Made by a program: the position numbers and the translations under genes | Origin: Triticum aestivum | Lineage: Eukaryota > Streptophyta > Magnoliopsida > Poales > Poaceae | NCBI RefSeq assembly: GCF_018294505.1 | Contig: NC_057803.1 | Location: forward strand, 237,862,397 to 237,926,396 | Length of the DNA: 64,000 nucleotides | Direction of reading: 5' to 3' | In this document: one piece after another, positions 12,640-24,400 of the stretch | Position numbering within the stretch: the first letter of the stretch is position 1 | How the letters are laid out: each line of letters opens with the position of its first letter | Notes under the pieces: generated by a model | The model's input: the letters and a program-made list of their open reading frames with translations, nothing else | Databases searched by the model: none | What the model was told of the DNA's origin: nothing

Positions 12640-15600
12640 AATTCCTGCTCGTCCTCGAGTAGGTAAATGATAAAAACAGAATTTTTGATGTGGAATGCTA
12701 CCTAACATATTTCTCTAAGTAATTCTCTTTATTGTGGCATGAATGTTCAGATCCATAAGATTCAAGACAAAAGTTTAATATTGACATAAAAATAATAATA
12801 CTTCAAGCATACTAACCAAGTAATCATGTCTTCTCAAAATAACATGGCCAATGAAAGTTATCCCTACAAAATCATATAGTCTGGCTATGCTCCATGTTCA
12901 CCACACAACATATTCAAATCATGCACAATCCCGATGACAAGCCAAGCAATTGTTTCATACTTTTAATGTTCTCAAACTTTTTCAATCTTCACGCAATACA
13001 TGAGCGTGAGCCATGGACATAGCACTATAGGTGGAATAGAATGGTGGTTGTGGAGAAGACAAAAAGGGAGAAGATAGTCTCACATCAACTAGGCGTATCA
13101 ACGGGCTATGGAGATGCCCATCAATAGATATCAATGTGAGTGAGTAGGGATTTCCATGCAACGGATGCACTAGAGCTATAAGTATATGAAAGCTCAAAAA
13201 GAAACTAAGTGGGTGTGCATCCAACTCGCTTGCTCACGAAGACCTAGGGCATTTTGCGGAAGCCCATCATTGGAATATACAAGCCAAGTTCTATAATGAA
13301 AAATTCCCACTAGTATATGAAAGTGACAACATAGGAGACTCTCTATCATGAAGATCATGGTGCTACTTTGAAGCACAAGTGTGGTAAAAGGATAGTAGCA
13401 TTGCCCCTTCTCTCTTTTTCTCTCATTTTCTTATATATTTTTAATTTTTTTTATTTGGGCCTTCTCTTTTTTATGGCCTCTTTTCTCTTCTTTTTTTATT
13501 TGGGCTTCTTTGGCCTCTTTTATTTATTTATTTTCGTCCGGAGTCTCATCCTGACTTGTGGGGGAATCATAGTCTCTATCATCCTTTCCTCACTGGGACA
13601 ATGCTCTAATAATGATGATCATCACACTTTTATTTACTTACAACTCAAGAATTACAACTTGATTCTTAGAACAAAATATGACTCTATATGAATGCCTTCG
13701 GCGGTGTACCTGGATGTGCAATGACTCATGAGTGACATGTATGAAAGAATTATGAACGGTGGTTTTGCCACAAATACAATGTCAACTACATGATCATGCA
13801 TAGCAATATGACAATGATGGAGCGTGTCATAATAAACGGAACGGCGGAAAGTTGCATGGCAATATTATCTCGGAATGGCTATGTAAATGTCATAATAGGT
13901 AGGTATGGTGGCTTTTTTGAGGAAGGTATATGGTGGGTTTATGATACCGGCGAAAAGTGCACGGTATTAGAGAGGCTAGTAATGGTGGAAGGGCGAAAGT
14001 GCGTATAATCCATGGACTCAACATTAGTCATAAAGAACTCATATACTTATTGCGAAAATCAACAAGTTGTCAAAGCAAAGTATTACACGCATGCTCCTAG
14101 GGGGATAGATTGGTAGGAAAATACCATCGCTCGTCCCCGACCGCCACTCATAAGGAAGACAATCAATAAATAGATCATGCTCTGACTTCATCACATAACG
14201 GTTCACCATACGTGCATGCTACGGGAATCACAAACTTCAACACAAGTATTTCTCAAATTCAAAACTACTCAACTAGCATGACTCTAATATTATCATCCTC
14301 ATATCTCAAAACAATCATCAAGCATCAAACTTCTCTTAGTATTCAATACTCTATATGAAAGTTTTTACTATTCTTGGATGCCTAGCATATTAGGATTATT
14401 TAAGCAAATTACCATGCTATTTAAAACTCTCAAAATGATATAAGTGAAGAATGAGAGTTCATCTATTTCTATAATACCACCATCATGCTCTAAAAAGATA
14501 TAAGTGAAGCACTAGAGCAAACAGCAAACTACTCTGAAAGATATAAGTGAAGATCAATGAGTGGTCGAATAATTATGCAACTATGTGAAGACTCTCTAAC
14601 ATTTAAGATTTTCAGATCTTGGTATTTTATTCAAACAGCAAGCAAAACATAATGAAATAAAATGAGGCTCCAAGCAAAACACATATCATGTGGCGAATAA
14701 AAATATAGCTCCAAGTAAAGTTACCGATGAACAAAGACGAAAGAGGGGATGTCTTCCATGGCATCCCCAAGCTTAGGCTCTTGGCTATCCTTGAATATTA
14801 CCTTGGGGTGCCTTGGGCATCCCCAAGCTTAGGCTCTTGCCACTCCTTATTCCATAGTCCATCGAATCCTTATCCAAAACTTGAAAACTTCACAACACAA
14901 AACTTAACAGAAAACTCGTAAGCTCCGTTAGTATAAGAAAGTAAATCACCACTTCAAGTTACTGTAATGAAATCATTCTTTATTTATATTGGTGTTAAAC
15001 CTACTGTATTCCAACTTCTATATGGTTTATAAACTATTTTACTAGCGATAGATTCATCAAAATAAATAAACAACACATGAAAAACAGAATCTGTCAAAAA
15101 CAGAATAGTCTGTAGTAATCTGAATCAAACGTATACTTCTGGAACTCATAAAATTCTCAAATAAATTTCTGTACCTGAGTAATTTATCTATTAATCATCT
15201 TCAAAATTAATTAACTAAATATCACTCTCCACATAAAAATGGCAGCAATTCTCATGAGTGCTAAAATTTCTGTTTTTTTACAGCATGATCAATAAGACTT
15301 CTCCCAAGTCTTCCCAAAGGTTCTACTTGGCACAAACACTAATTAAAAGCATAAAACCACATCTAAACAGAGGCTAGATGAATTATTTATTACTAAACAG
15401 GAACAAAAAGCAAGTAACAAGAATAAAATTGGGTTGACTCCCAACAAGCGCTATCGTTTAACGCCCCTAGCTAGGCATGATGATTTCAATGATGCTCACA
15501 TAAAGGATAAGAATTGAAACATAAAGAGAGCATCATGAAGAATATGAATAGCACATTTAAGTCTAACATACTTCCTATGCATAGGGATTTTGTGAGCAAA

Positions 15601-15653
15601 CAACTTGTGGGAACAAGAATCAACTTGCATAGGAAGGTAAAACAAGGATAACT
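12640..15653 (-). other. Non-coding interior of A
   Basis: These 3 kb lie between the ORF of A and its 3' LTR. I find no long frame or domain on either strand. Contents include a very T-rich stretch (13405-13545), two copies of the polypurine-tract-like 14-mer followed by AGGCTCTTG (14761 and 14817), and three copies of GATATAAGTGAAG (14437-14552). It may be 3' untranslated sequence of the element RNA. Confidence 0.6.
14437..14552. repeat. Three short direct repeats in A
   Basis: GATATAAGTGAAG occurs at 14437-14449, 14497-14509 and 14540-14552, with partly similar flanks (AAA before, GCACTAGAGC or ATCAATGAG after). The spacing is uneven (60 and 43 bases), so this is a decayed short tandem duplication rather than a satellite. 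Confidence 0.7.
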
Positions 15654-17207
15654 TCAAAAATTTAAGCACATAGAGAGGAAACTTGATATAATTGCAATTC
15701 CTACAAGCATATGTTCCTCCACATAATAATTTTCAGTAGTATCATGAATGAATTCAACAATATAACCATCACCTAAAGCATTCTTTTCATGATCTACAAG
15801 CATAGAAATTTTATTACTCTCCACATAAGCAAAATTCTTCTCATTCGGGATAGTGGGAGTATCATAAGAGACTTGAATACTATAAATTGTTTCCACATTA
15901 AAAGAGTAATGTTCAGAAAAGGGGTAACCATAATCATCGCAAGTTTTATAAATATAATCACTACTTTTTATAGCATAAGTATCATCACAATAATCATCAT
16001 AAGTAGGAGGCATGCTATCATCATTATAAATTTGCATATCAAAACTTGGGAGACTAAAAATATCATCTTCATTAAACGTAGCATCCCCAAGCTTGGGACA
16101 AACATTAATTGCAGCAAATATATTCTCAAAAACATCATATTCATCAAACATAGCATCCCCAAGCTTGGGCCTTTTCATATCATAAGCATAATCACTCCCA
16201 TCATTAATAGTAAGGATAGCACCAATAGTATAGCAATTATCATATTTTTCCAAGCAAGTGCCAAAAAGATTTTCAAGATCATAAGAAGTATCATTATCTT
16301 CCACAATTATATTTTCATGAGGCACAATAGTAATAGGAGCAGCATTATTTGGGAGAGATATCTTTTTACCTCTCTTCCTTTTTCTTTTCTTCTTCTTCAC
16401 CACATCATGTGTGGGTTCAATCCTCTTTTTGGAGCTCGTTATTATTGAGATTCGTTGAATAGGAGGATCCTCCTCATTACCTGATTCATCATAAGAAATA
16501 ATAGGAGGATATTGGGAAGTCTCTTCCCTTTCATTAGTATTCTCTTCATCCTCTATTTGTTTTCTTTTCTTTATGTAGTTGGCAATATAAGGATTTTCAA
16601 TACAATTTACCGCACAATACATATAAATTTCCTCTAGATCAAATCCAAGAAGTTTATAACGGGCAAATTCTGGAAGATAATTAGTTATACGTTTCATTTC
16701 TTCGTAACCCATAAGCAAACTAAGTTCGTTATGATGTGCAAGGGAAATCAAGTCATCACAATTTTTGGACACGATAAGATCATGAAACAATTTGCATTGG
16801 GTACTGAAATAACCATGTTCATTGCAAAGCTCACAAGTATGGCCAAGATAATTTAAATTTTTAGCACATTCATCTAGCCTTTCTTGCAACAATTTGGTTT
16901 CTAAGTACTTATGCCTCTTGCAATATCTATCTTCCCTATTTGGTGTGTACTTACAATCCCAATGCACTCCACAAAAATTGACATGTTTATAAGAGACATT
17001 TTCATCATAACTAGTGCAATCATCATTAGTATCATGGATATTCAAAGAACTCGTACTAACAACATTGCAATGATGCTCATCATTCAAAGATTTAGTGCCA
17101 AACATTATATAGACTTCTTCCTCTAGCACTTGAGCACAATTTTCCTTTCCATCATACTCACGAAAGATATTAAAAAGGTGAAGCGTATGAGACAAACTCA
17201 ATTCCAT
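15654..17207 (-). CDS. A ORF: 517-codon Gag-like protein of unknown function
   Basis: This is the only long frame of A. It starts at ATG 17207, about 95 bases after the primer-binding site, where gag would normally be. The product begins MELSLSHTLHLFNIFREY. At about residues 125-140 it has CELCNEHGYFSTQC, which has the Cys spacing of a retroviral zinc knuckle, but the His position is Tyr. A strong basic cluster (KKKKRKRKRGKK) lies at about residues 272-283. A PKLGDA-x-F block occurs twice, at about residues 347 and 371. Its codons contain the same 14-mer that forms the polypurine tract. The C-terminal half is acidic and Tyr-rich. No enzymatic domain is visible. An RNA-packaging or Gag-like role is inferred from position only. 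Confidence 0.7.
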   Translation of the reverse strand: MELSLSHTLHLFNIFREYDGKENCAQVLEEEVYIMFGTKSLNDEHHCNVVSTSSLNIHDTNDDCTSYDENVSYKHVNFCGVHWDCKYTPNREDRYCKRHKYLETKLLQERLDECAKNLNYLGHTCELCNEHGYFSTQCKLFHDLIVSKNCDDLISLAHHNELSLLMGYEEMKRITNYLPEFARYKLLGFDLEEIYMYCAVNCIENPYIANYIKKRKQIEDEENTNEREETSQYPPIISYDESGNEEDPPIQRISIITSSKKRIEPTHDVVKKKKRKRKRGKKISLPNNAAPITIVPHENIIVEDNDTSYDLENLFGTCLEKYDNCYTIGAILTINDGSDYAYDMKRPKLGDAMFDEYDVFENIFAAINVCPKLGDATFNEDDIFSLPSFDMQIYNDDSMPPTYDDYCDDTYAIKSSDYIYKTCDDYGYPFSEHYSFNVETIYSIQVSYDTPTIPNEKNFAYVESNKISMLVDHEKNALGDGYIVEFIHDTTENYYVEEHMLVGIAIISSFLSMCLNF

Positions 17208-17301
17208 TTTTTTAGTTTTCTTTTATAAACTAAACTAGTGATAAAACAAGAAACTAAAAGATTCGATTGCAAGATCTAAAGATATACCTTCAAGCACTCA
17301 C

Positions 17302-17320
17302 ATCCCCGGCAACGGCGCCA
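17302..17320 (-). other. tRNA-Asp primer-binding site of A
   Basis: On the minus strand, ten bases after the LTR end, TGGCGCCGTTGCCGGGGAT is complementary to the 3' end (acceptor stem, T-arm and CCA) of plant tRNA-Asp(GTC). The match appears complete over 18-19 bases. It fixes the sense strand of A as minus and distinguishes A from the other elements here, which use initiator tRNA-Met. Confidence 0.85.
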
Positions 17321-17330
17321 AAAAAGCGCT

Positions 17331-19002
17331 TGATGTCTACTACACAACCTTCTTCTTGTAGACGTTGTTGGGCCTCCAAGTGCAGAGGTTTGTAGGACAG
17401 TAGAAAATTTCCCTCAAGTGGATGACCTAAGGTTTATCAATCCGTAGGAGTCGTAGGATGAAGATGGTCTCTCTCAAGCAACCCTGCAACCAAATAACAA
17501 AGAGTCTCTTGTGTCCCCAACACACCCAATACAATGGTAAATTGTATAGGTGCACTAGTTCGGCGAAGAGATGGTGATACAAGTGGTATATGGATAGTAG
17601 GTAAAGGTTTTTGTAATATGAAAATATAAAAACAGCAAGGTAACTAATGATAAAAGTGAGCGTAAACGGTATTGCAATGCGTTGAAACAAGGCCTAGGGT
17701 TCATACTTTGGCTAGTGCAAGCTCCCTCAACAATAAAAACATAATTGGATCATATAACTATCCCTCAACATGCAACAAAGAGTCACTCCAAAGTCACTAA
17801 TAGCGGAGAACAAACGAAGAGATTATGGTAGGGTATGAAACCACCTCAAAGTTATTCTTTCCAATCAATTCGTTCGGCTATTCCTATAAGTGTCACAAAC
17901 AACCCTAGAGTTCATACTAGAATAACACCTTAAGACACAAATCAACCAAAACCCTAATGTCACCTAGATACTCCAATGTCACCTCAAGTATCTGTGGGTA
18001 TGATTATACGATATGCATCACACAATCTTAGATTCATCTATTCAACCAACACATAGGACCTCAAAGAGTGCCCCAAAGTTTCTACCAGAGAATCACGACG
18101 AAAACATGTGCCAACCCCTATGCATAGGTTCATGGGCTGAACCCGCAAGTTGATCACCAAAACATACATCAAGTGAATCACGTGATATCCCATTGTCACC
18201 ACAGATACGCATAGCAAGACATATATCAAGTGTTCTCAAATCTTCAAAGACTCAATCCGATAAGATAACTTCAAAGGGGAAACTCAATCCATTACAAGAG
18301 AGTAGAGGGGGGACAAAACATCATAGGATCCAAATATAATAGCAAAGCTCGCGATACATCAAGATCGTATCACCTAAAGAACACGAGAGAGAGAGAGAGA
18401 GAGAGATCAAACACATAGCTACTGGTACATACCCTCAGCCCCGAGGGAGAACTACTCCCTCCTCGTCATGGAGAGCATCGGGATGATGAAGATGGCCACC
18501 GAAGAGGAATTCCCCCCTCCGGCAGGGTGCCGGAACGGGTCAAGATTGGTTTTCGGTGGCTACGGAGGCTTTTGGCGGCGGAACTCCCGATCTATTCTGC
18601 TCCCTAATGTTTTTAGGGTATATGGAGATATATAGGCGGAAGAAGTACGTCAGGGGAGCCACGAGGGGCCCACGAGGGTGGAGGGCGTGCCCTAGGGGGT
18701 GGACGCGCCCCCCTACCTCGTGGCCTCCTCGAAGCTTCCTTGACGTAGACTCCAAGTCTCCCGGGTTGCTTTCCTTCCAAAAATGAGTTCCGTGAAGTTT
18801 CAGGTCAATTGGACTCCGTTTGATTTTCCTTTTCTTCGAAACCCAAAAACAAGCAAAAAACAGAAACTGGCACTGGGCTCTGGGTTAATAGGTTAGTCTG
18901 AAAAATAATATAAAAGTGTCTAATAAAGCCCATAAACATCTAAAACAGACAATATAATAGCATCAAACAATCAAAAATTATATATACGTTGGAGACGTAT
19001 CA
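17331..19002 (-). repeat. A LTR (5' LTR in the sense direction)
   Basis: This 1672-base LTR starts TGATGTCTAC and ends ACGTATCA, with CCCTG after it. It keeps the full GC-rich inverted repeat that is shortened in the partner LTR, and a (GA)n run at 18385-18406. It carries the promoter of A (see 18625-18723). Confidence 0.9.
18625..18723 (-). promoter_or_regulatory. A promoter: TATA box with GC-rich inverted repeat upstream
   Basis: On the minus strand CCTATATATCTCC (18625-18637) is a TATA-like sequence. About 35 bases upstream of it (18670-18723) lies a GC-rich inverted repeat with arms CCACGAGGGTGGAGGGCG and CCACGAGGTAGGGGGGCG. Further upstream at 18787-18807 is TTCCGTGAAGTTTCAGGTCA (plus-strand reading). 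The same three parts in the same order occur in solo LTR S. Confidence 0.5.
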
Positions 19003-19783
19003 CCCTGCAGGGTTTAAACTTTCAAGCGCCGAGCCTGCGGTTATGTGGTAGATGGGTATTTGTTAATATCCGGTTTTAGTGTACTTGAACTAAACTCATT
19101 TAAAATACACCAACCGCGTGTGTAACAGTGACTGTCTCTTTTCGGGTGCATTCGAGAAGGGAACACGGTTGGGTTATGTTTGAACGTAAGTAGTTCAGGA
19201 TCACTTCTTGATCATTACTAGTTTGTGACCGTTTGCGTAGTTTCTCATCTTATTCTTGTAATCGTAAGTTAGTCACCATACAATGCTTAGTCTCTTGCTG
19301 CAACCTCACCATTTATCCATTCCATGCCCATTAAGCTTTGCTAGTCTTGATACCCTTGGTATTGGGATTGCTGAGTCCTCGTGTCTCACAGATTACTACA
19401 ACAACAGTTGCAGGTACAGGTAATGCGATGATCTGACATGAGAGCGATGCTTGATTGCTTTTGGAGTTCTTCTTCTTCAATCAAGGGATAGGTTCCGGGT
19501 TGGGGAGCTTGGGATTAGCAGGGTGGATGTCGTTCTTCTTTTTCATTTGATTTCATCTGTAGTCGGATCCTGCTCTTTTGTATGATGATTGCTATGTATT
19601 GATGAATTGTTGTATTCATGATGTAGCTTGTGGTGAGTGTAAGCCTTTATATTGTATTCTCATCTATTCAGTACATGGTATGTTGTAATGATATCCACCT
19701 TGCTATGCGGTCGAAATGCGGTTGTGCCACAATCATGAATTCATCACGTGATTGGGATAGAATCGCATCTTGGGCGCTACAAG

Positions 19784-19797
19784 TTGGTATCAGATCC
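19784..19797 (+). other. Primer-binding site of B (initiator tRNA-Met type)
   Basis: TTGGTATCAGATCC follows the LTR end after two bases. It matches the common plant primer site TGGTATCAGAGC with one change. It sets the sense strand of B as plus. Confidence 0.75.
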
Positions 19798-20005
19798 TTA
19801 TCGGCCTTAGGAGTCCCCTTGATTAATTGAACCGCTGACGTTGTTGAGTCTAGAAGCAAAAACAAACTATTTTGAGTCTAGTTATATATCGGAGAGTAGG
19901 AATTCTTTTTACTCCTCATCCCCTTCGTCGCTCTGGTGAGGACTCCTGACGTAGATGTTTTGACTTCACTCTCCTCTTTTTCACTCAAAAAAAATTTAGG
20001 ATCAC

Positions 20006-21424
20006 TGATAACCCACAAGTATAGGGGATTGCAATAGTTTTTGAGGGTAGAGTATTCAACCCAAATTTATTGATTCGACACAAGGGGAGCCAAAGAATAT
20101 TCTCAAGTATTAGCAGCTGAGTTGTCAATTCAACCACACCAGGAAACTTAGTATCTGCAGCAAAGTGTTTAGTAGCAAAGTAATATGATAGTAGTGGTAA
20201 CGGTAGGAAAAGGTAATGATAGCAAAATTAATGTTTTTGGTATTTTGTAGTGATGATAGTAATAGCAACGGAAAAGTAAATAAGTGAAGAACAATATATG
20301 GAAAGCTCATAGGCAATGGATCGGTGATGGAGAATTATGCCGGATGTGGTTCATCATGTAACAGTCATAACCTAGTGTGACACAGAACTAGCTCCAGTTC
20401 ATCAATGTAATGTAGGCCTGTATTCTGAATATAGTCATGCGTGCTTATGGAAAAGAACTTGGATGACATCTTTTGTCCTACCCTCCCGTGGCAGCGGGGT
20501 CCTAATGGAAACTAAGGGATAATAAGGCCTCCTTTTAATAGAGTACCGGACCAAAGCATTAACACATAGTGAATACATGAACTCCTCAAACTATGGTCAT
20601 CATCGGTAAGTATCCCGATTATTGTCACTTCGGGGTTAACGGATCATAACACATAATAGGTGACTATAGACTTGCAAGATAGGATCAAGAACTCTCATAT
20701 ATTGATGAAAACATAATAGGTTCAGATCTGAAATCATGGCACTCAGGCCCTAGTGACAAGCATTAAGCATAGCAAATTCATAGCAACATCAATCTCAGAA
20801 CATAGTGGATACTAGGGATCAAACCCTAACAAAACTAACTCATGATAGATCCCATCCAACCCATCACCGTCCAGCAAGCCTACGATGGAATTACTCACGC
20901 ACGGCGGTGAGCATCATGAAATTGGAGATGGAGGACGGTTGATGATGACGATGGCGACAGATCCCCTTCTTCGGAGCCCCGAACGGACTCCAGATCAGCC
21001 CTCCCGAGAGGTTTTAGGGCTTGGCGGCGGCTTCGTATCGTAAAACGTGATGAATTCTTCTCTCTGATTTTTTTTCTCCCTGAAACCAAATATATAGAGT
21101 TGGAGTTGAGGTCGGAGGAGCTCTAGGGGGCCCATGAGGTAGGGGGCGCGCCCTAGGGGGGCAGGCGCCCCCCCCCCCACCCTCATGGACAGGTGGTGGG
21201 CCCCCTGGCCTTCATCTTTTGCAAAGATTTTTTATTATTTCTGAAAAGTTGTTCCGTGAAGTTTCAGGTCATTCCGGGAACTTTTGTTTCTGCACATAAA
21301 TAACACCATGGTAATTCTGCTGAAAACAGCGTCAGTCCGGGTTAGTTCCATTCAAATCATGCAAGTTAGAGTCCAAAACAAGGGCAAAAGTGTTTGGAAA
21401 AGTAGATACGACGGAGATGTATCA
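20006..21424 (-). mobile_element. Solo LTR S (Sabrina/WHAM-like gypsy LTR)
   Basis: A 1419-base unit reads TGATAACCCACAAGTATAGG...GAGATGTATCA on the + strand and is flanked by ATCAC (20001-20005) and ATCAT (21425-21429). That is a 5-base TSD with one later change. There is no interior or second LTR, so it is a solo LTR left by unequal recombination. On the minus strand it has an LTR-like promoter (see 21087-21188). The family name is from recall of the LTR type and is uncertain; the solo-LTR structure itself is clear. Confidence 0.85.
21087..21188 (-). promoter_or_regulatory. S promoter: TATA box with GC-rich hairpin upstream
   Basis: On the minus strand CTCTATATATTTGG (about 21087-21100) is TATA-like. 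A GC-rich inverted repeat (21132-21188, arms beginning CCATGAGG) lies about 35 bases upstream. TTCCGTGAAGTTTCAGGTCA (plus reading, 21252-21271) lies further upstream. The arrangement matches A. Confidence 0.5.
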
Positions 21425-24400
21425 ATCATGCGGGCATTGTTGGATCGTTGCGATATCGTTGTGACGGGGATTCTGTCTTGGTGCCTCCTGACATTTAGGG
21501 GTTGTTGTAGTGTCCCGGGGAGTTGAGCTCCAAGGTGTTTTTCTCACAGTGCTTATCATTTCAGTTCCGGAATACCAGAGGTCGCCGATATCGAAAACGC
21601 TTCTATACTCTTTGTGGTGAGAGTAGTTTGGCGACACCCAATACTGGGGAGAGCGACCAGATGCATTGCCACATCTAGTATATCGGATGTTTTCGAAGGT
21701 CTAAGGTACACGATTTTTGAGGTTTTCTTGGTTATGTGTTGACGGATGGATACAGTTGGAGTGTAGGATTTGTTAGTTGTGTGAGATATTTGTGCCTCCC
21801 TGTATCCCCGACACTAGATTGCATAACCAGAAAGTTTTGGGAGTTCATAGGTGGGAATTCAAGTATTACTCGGGATATCTTTCCGACAGATACATGATAT
21901 GGGATTGGGGAAATCTCTATCATATATTTGTTCTGGCTTATTCTGCAAGCCAAATCCTTTGTTTTGTTTTGAGTTGTGGTACTCGAGTTGCTTCAAGTCA
22001 AGTGTGGATTCCATACCTTTTGTAAGTGGTGTTCTCATGTTTCTATGGGAGTGCTAATTCTTCCTGATCATCAAGATTGTCATGTCAATTCTTTTCCAAC
22101 TGATGTGCTTCTCTTCAAGTTAATCATATCCTTTCAATATTTGCTAGATCATTTCTTAGTTCTTCGCAACGGTGTTTGTTTCATCCGTCCCAAGTTGCCT
22201 TTATTTTCCCACCATCCCACCCTTTACTTCAAGGACTCATATATCTTAGTCAAGTATCCATTTTATTCATGAGAAGTCTATCTAGTTTTTTCCCCTTCAA
22301 TGTTCTTATCTAGTGTTTCCTCATGAAGATGCTCAGGAGCTTCAAGTTTATCATTCTTCGTTCCCTTTTCTTTTCCGGTGGAGTCAATTCAAGCTTCGGT
22401 GTTAATCATATCTCTTACTTTTGTTTCACATGCTTTCCCATGTGGCAATTTCTTATCCAAGTCTCTCTTATTTATTCACCTCTATTCATTCCGGAGTGTA
22501 GAAGATATCTCAGAAGATTCATGATTCCATTCTTAATCCGTTCAAGATATTTCAAGGTTGTTATCTCATTCGAGCCATTTAATTCAACTGGTGTTGTCTC
22601 TCTTTAAACTCGTTTCAACGGTGTCCTCTTTTGAGTGGGCCCTAACCCACAGGTCTTTTCCCAGGATCTTACCTGACTCTTCTAATTTTTTCCAGAGTTA
22701 TTCTCTAATTCATTTCAAAATTTGATGTAAGAATGAATTTTCATCAGTCAGATGCCTTCTCCATGATCGCTTCAAATTCTTTTCATCTTTGGCGCAACCT
22801 CTTTATTCTTCATTGTTCCGGAGTATCTCAACAGTTTGGTGTTGTTTCTCGTCGTCATTCTCAGCATTTGAAGACCGAAGCAGAGTTTCTCTTAAATCTT
22901 GGCCCGTTCTCATGAAGATTTGTGGTTCTAGCTTCATGCCATCCTCATAACTGTTTTTGATTATGAGAATTATTTCATACTCATCCGTAGCATTTCATGA
23001 GTTCTTTCCATTTCAATTCCCCGTAGGTCATCACTTCAGAAGAATTCTTCATTCTTTTCACGTTCTCAAATTCTTCCAGTGCTTCGTTCAAGTTTTCTTT
23101 AATTAGTTCGCAACCTCTTTGTTCTTTTCTTTGTTCGATTTGTAATTATTCCTGGCGACTCATTCTCTTCTCTTCATTCATTTTCATTGCCACGGTGGTT
23201 CGTTCAAGATTTTCACTTCCGTTCTTATCATATCGACTCATTAGTTCTTTCCAATCCTCCGGTGGTTCACGAAGACCTTCGCAAGTTTGCTCTATATCTC
23301 TCTTAATCCTTTCTAAGAGTATAAGTAGTATGCCAAATCCATTGCTTCTCATCAATTTAAATTGATGAAGGATATGCACAATATAATTCTTATTCTTGTT
23401 TCATCCAAGTGTTTAATCCCTTCCTTCGGAGTTTGTTCATGATGAGGTAATTCTCGGTTCTAGTGTTTCATCTTTTCCTTTTGTCCGTAGTTCCAAGTTT
23501 TCTTGGTTATATCATCGCGAAGCTCCATCTAAATCTGTGCAAGGCTTCACCTTGTATTTTCAACTTCTCTTTCTTTCCATCATCCTTTTTATCCGGAGTT
23601 CTTCCAAAGTTTCTTCATGGTGGTTCATTAAATATTTCATTCGTTCTCGAAGTGTTCTTCAAGATTCTTGTTGCAGGAGCTCAAGTAATCTTCTTCTTGC
23701 ATTTCGAAGTGCAGTTCTTTCTATCTTATCTTTTGAGGTGGTGTTATGTCATTCTTGATAATTTCCCTTCGTGTTTCATGATTCACATGTTATTAAGAAT
23801 GAGGTATTTTAAATCCATCAATCTCTTCATTGGAGTTATCTTGGTAAAGATTTCACCTGAAGCCTTCCCTAAGGAATGTTGCTAATTGGGGTGCTTAACA
23901 ATGATCCAAGTCATCTCTTTATCATCTTGGTGGAAGAAGTTTTTCATCTCTTTGGTGCTCTCAATCAAATCTTTTTTCCCGTGAGTGGCAGGTTGTCACC
24001 TCATAATTTTGAAATGTTTTCCATAAGCCCACAACAAGCTTACCCTTTCGTTGTTGATAATCCAACAACTCCGTTCTAGCATGTCCTGTAAGTGTGCTCT
24101 TTCAAGATCTTGTTTTCCTCCATTCATTCCATTACATTCTTTCATTCTTCCGGAGGCATTGTGATGCTGCTCTCTTCGACCCATCATCTTGTTTTGTCAT
24201 TTAACCGAAGTGTTGTGTCTATCATTCCTCTTTTAACGGAGTCTCATCCAAGTGCTTTCATTCTGCCAAGTTCATGTTCTATTCCTTCCATTTCCAACCG
24301 GAGTGTTGTCGTAATTGATCTTTATCGTTCCTTGTACATCTCTTTTCAACCAGAGTGCCTGCATGTACTTCTTGTCCATTGTAACCCTGTTCTTATGTCT

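Larger units (their letters stand above)
10971..19002 (-). mobile_element. Element A: non-autonomous LTR retrotransposon, TSD CCCTG
   Basis: A is flanked by CCCTG at 10966-10970 and 19003-19007. Removing it restores the palindrome CCCTGCAGGG of the B LTR. Its two LTRs (10971-12625 and 17331-19002) begin TGATGTCTAC and end GACGTATCA on the + strand. The primer-binding site next to the right LTR shows that the sense strand is minus. The interior is 4.7 kb and carries one long ORF (517 codons) with no protease, reverse transcriptase or integrase, so A must be mobilised in trans. By eye the LTRs differ by roughly 2-3 percent plus a 27-base indel. Confidence 0.9.
7862..19781 (+). repeat. B 5' LTR, interrupted by element A
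   Basis: The LTR runs from TG at 7862 to the terminal ...GGGCGCTACA at 19781, minus the A insertion and its duplicated CCCTG (10971-19007). Its own length is about 3882 bases. Segments 7862-8620 and 8610-19141 match the B 3' LTR at 24620-25378 and 61533-64000. The GC-rich part (8340-9260) is open in several frames, and these frames recur in the other LTR copy; they are leader sequence rather than recognisable genes. The stretch 9300-10970 is AT-rich and I see no gene in it. Confidence 0.85.

Noticed and set aside
15789..16448. 219-codon + strand frame rich in Ile
   Set aside because: It is the antisense shadow of the 517-codon ORF of A. Orientation is fixed by the primer-binding site.
17302..17320. 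A tRNA gene fragment (tRNA-Asp 3' end)
   Set aside because: Only the 3' end complement is present, next to an LTR end. It is a primer-binding site and not a tRNA gene. No tRNA or rRNA gene was seen in the window.
23146..23379. Minus-strand Lys/Glu-rich frame in B as a real gene
   Set aside because: Its composition follows directly from the pyrimidine-rich + strand. It is only 77 codons with no motif.
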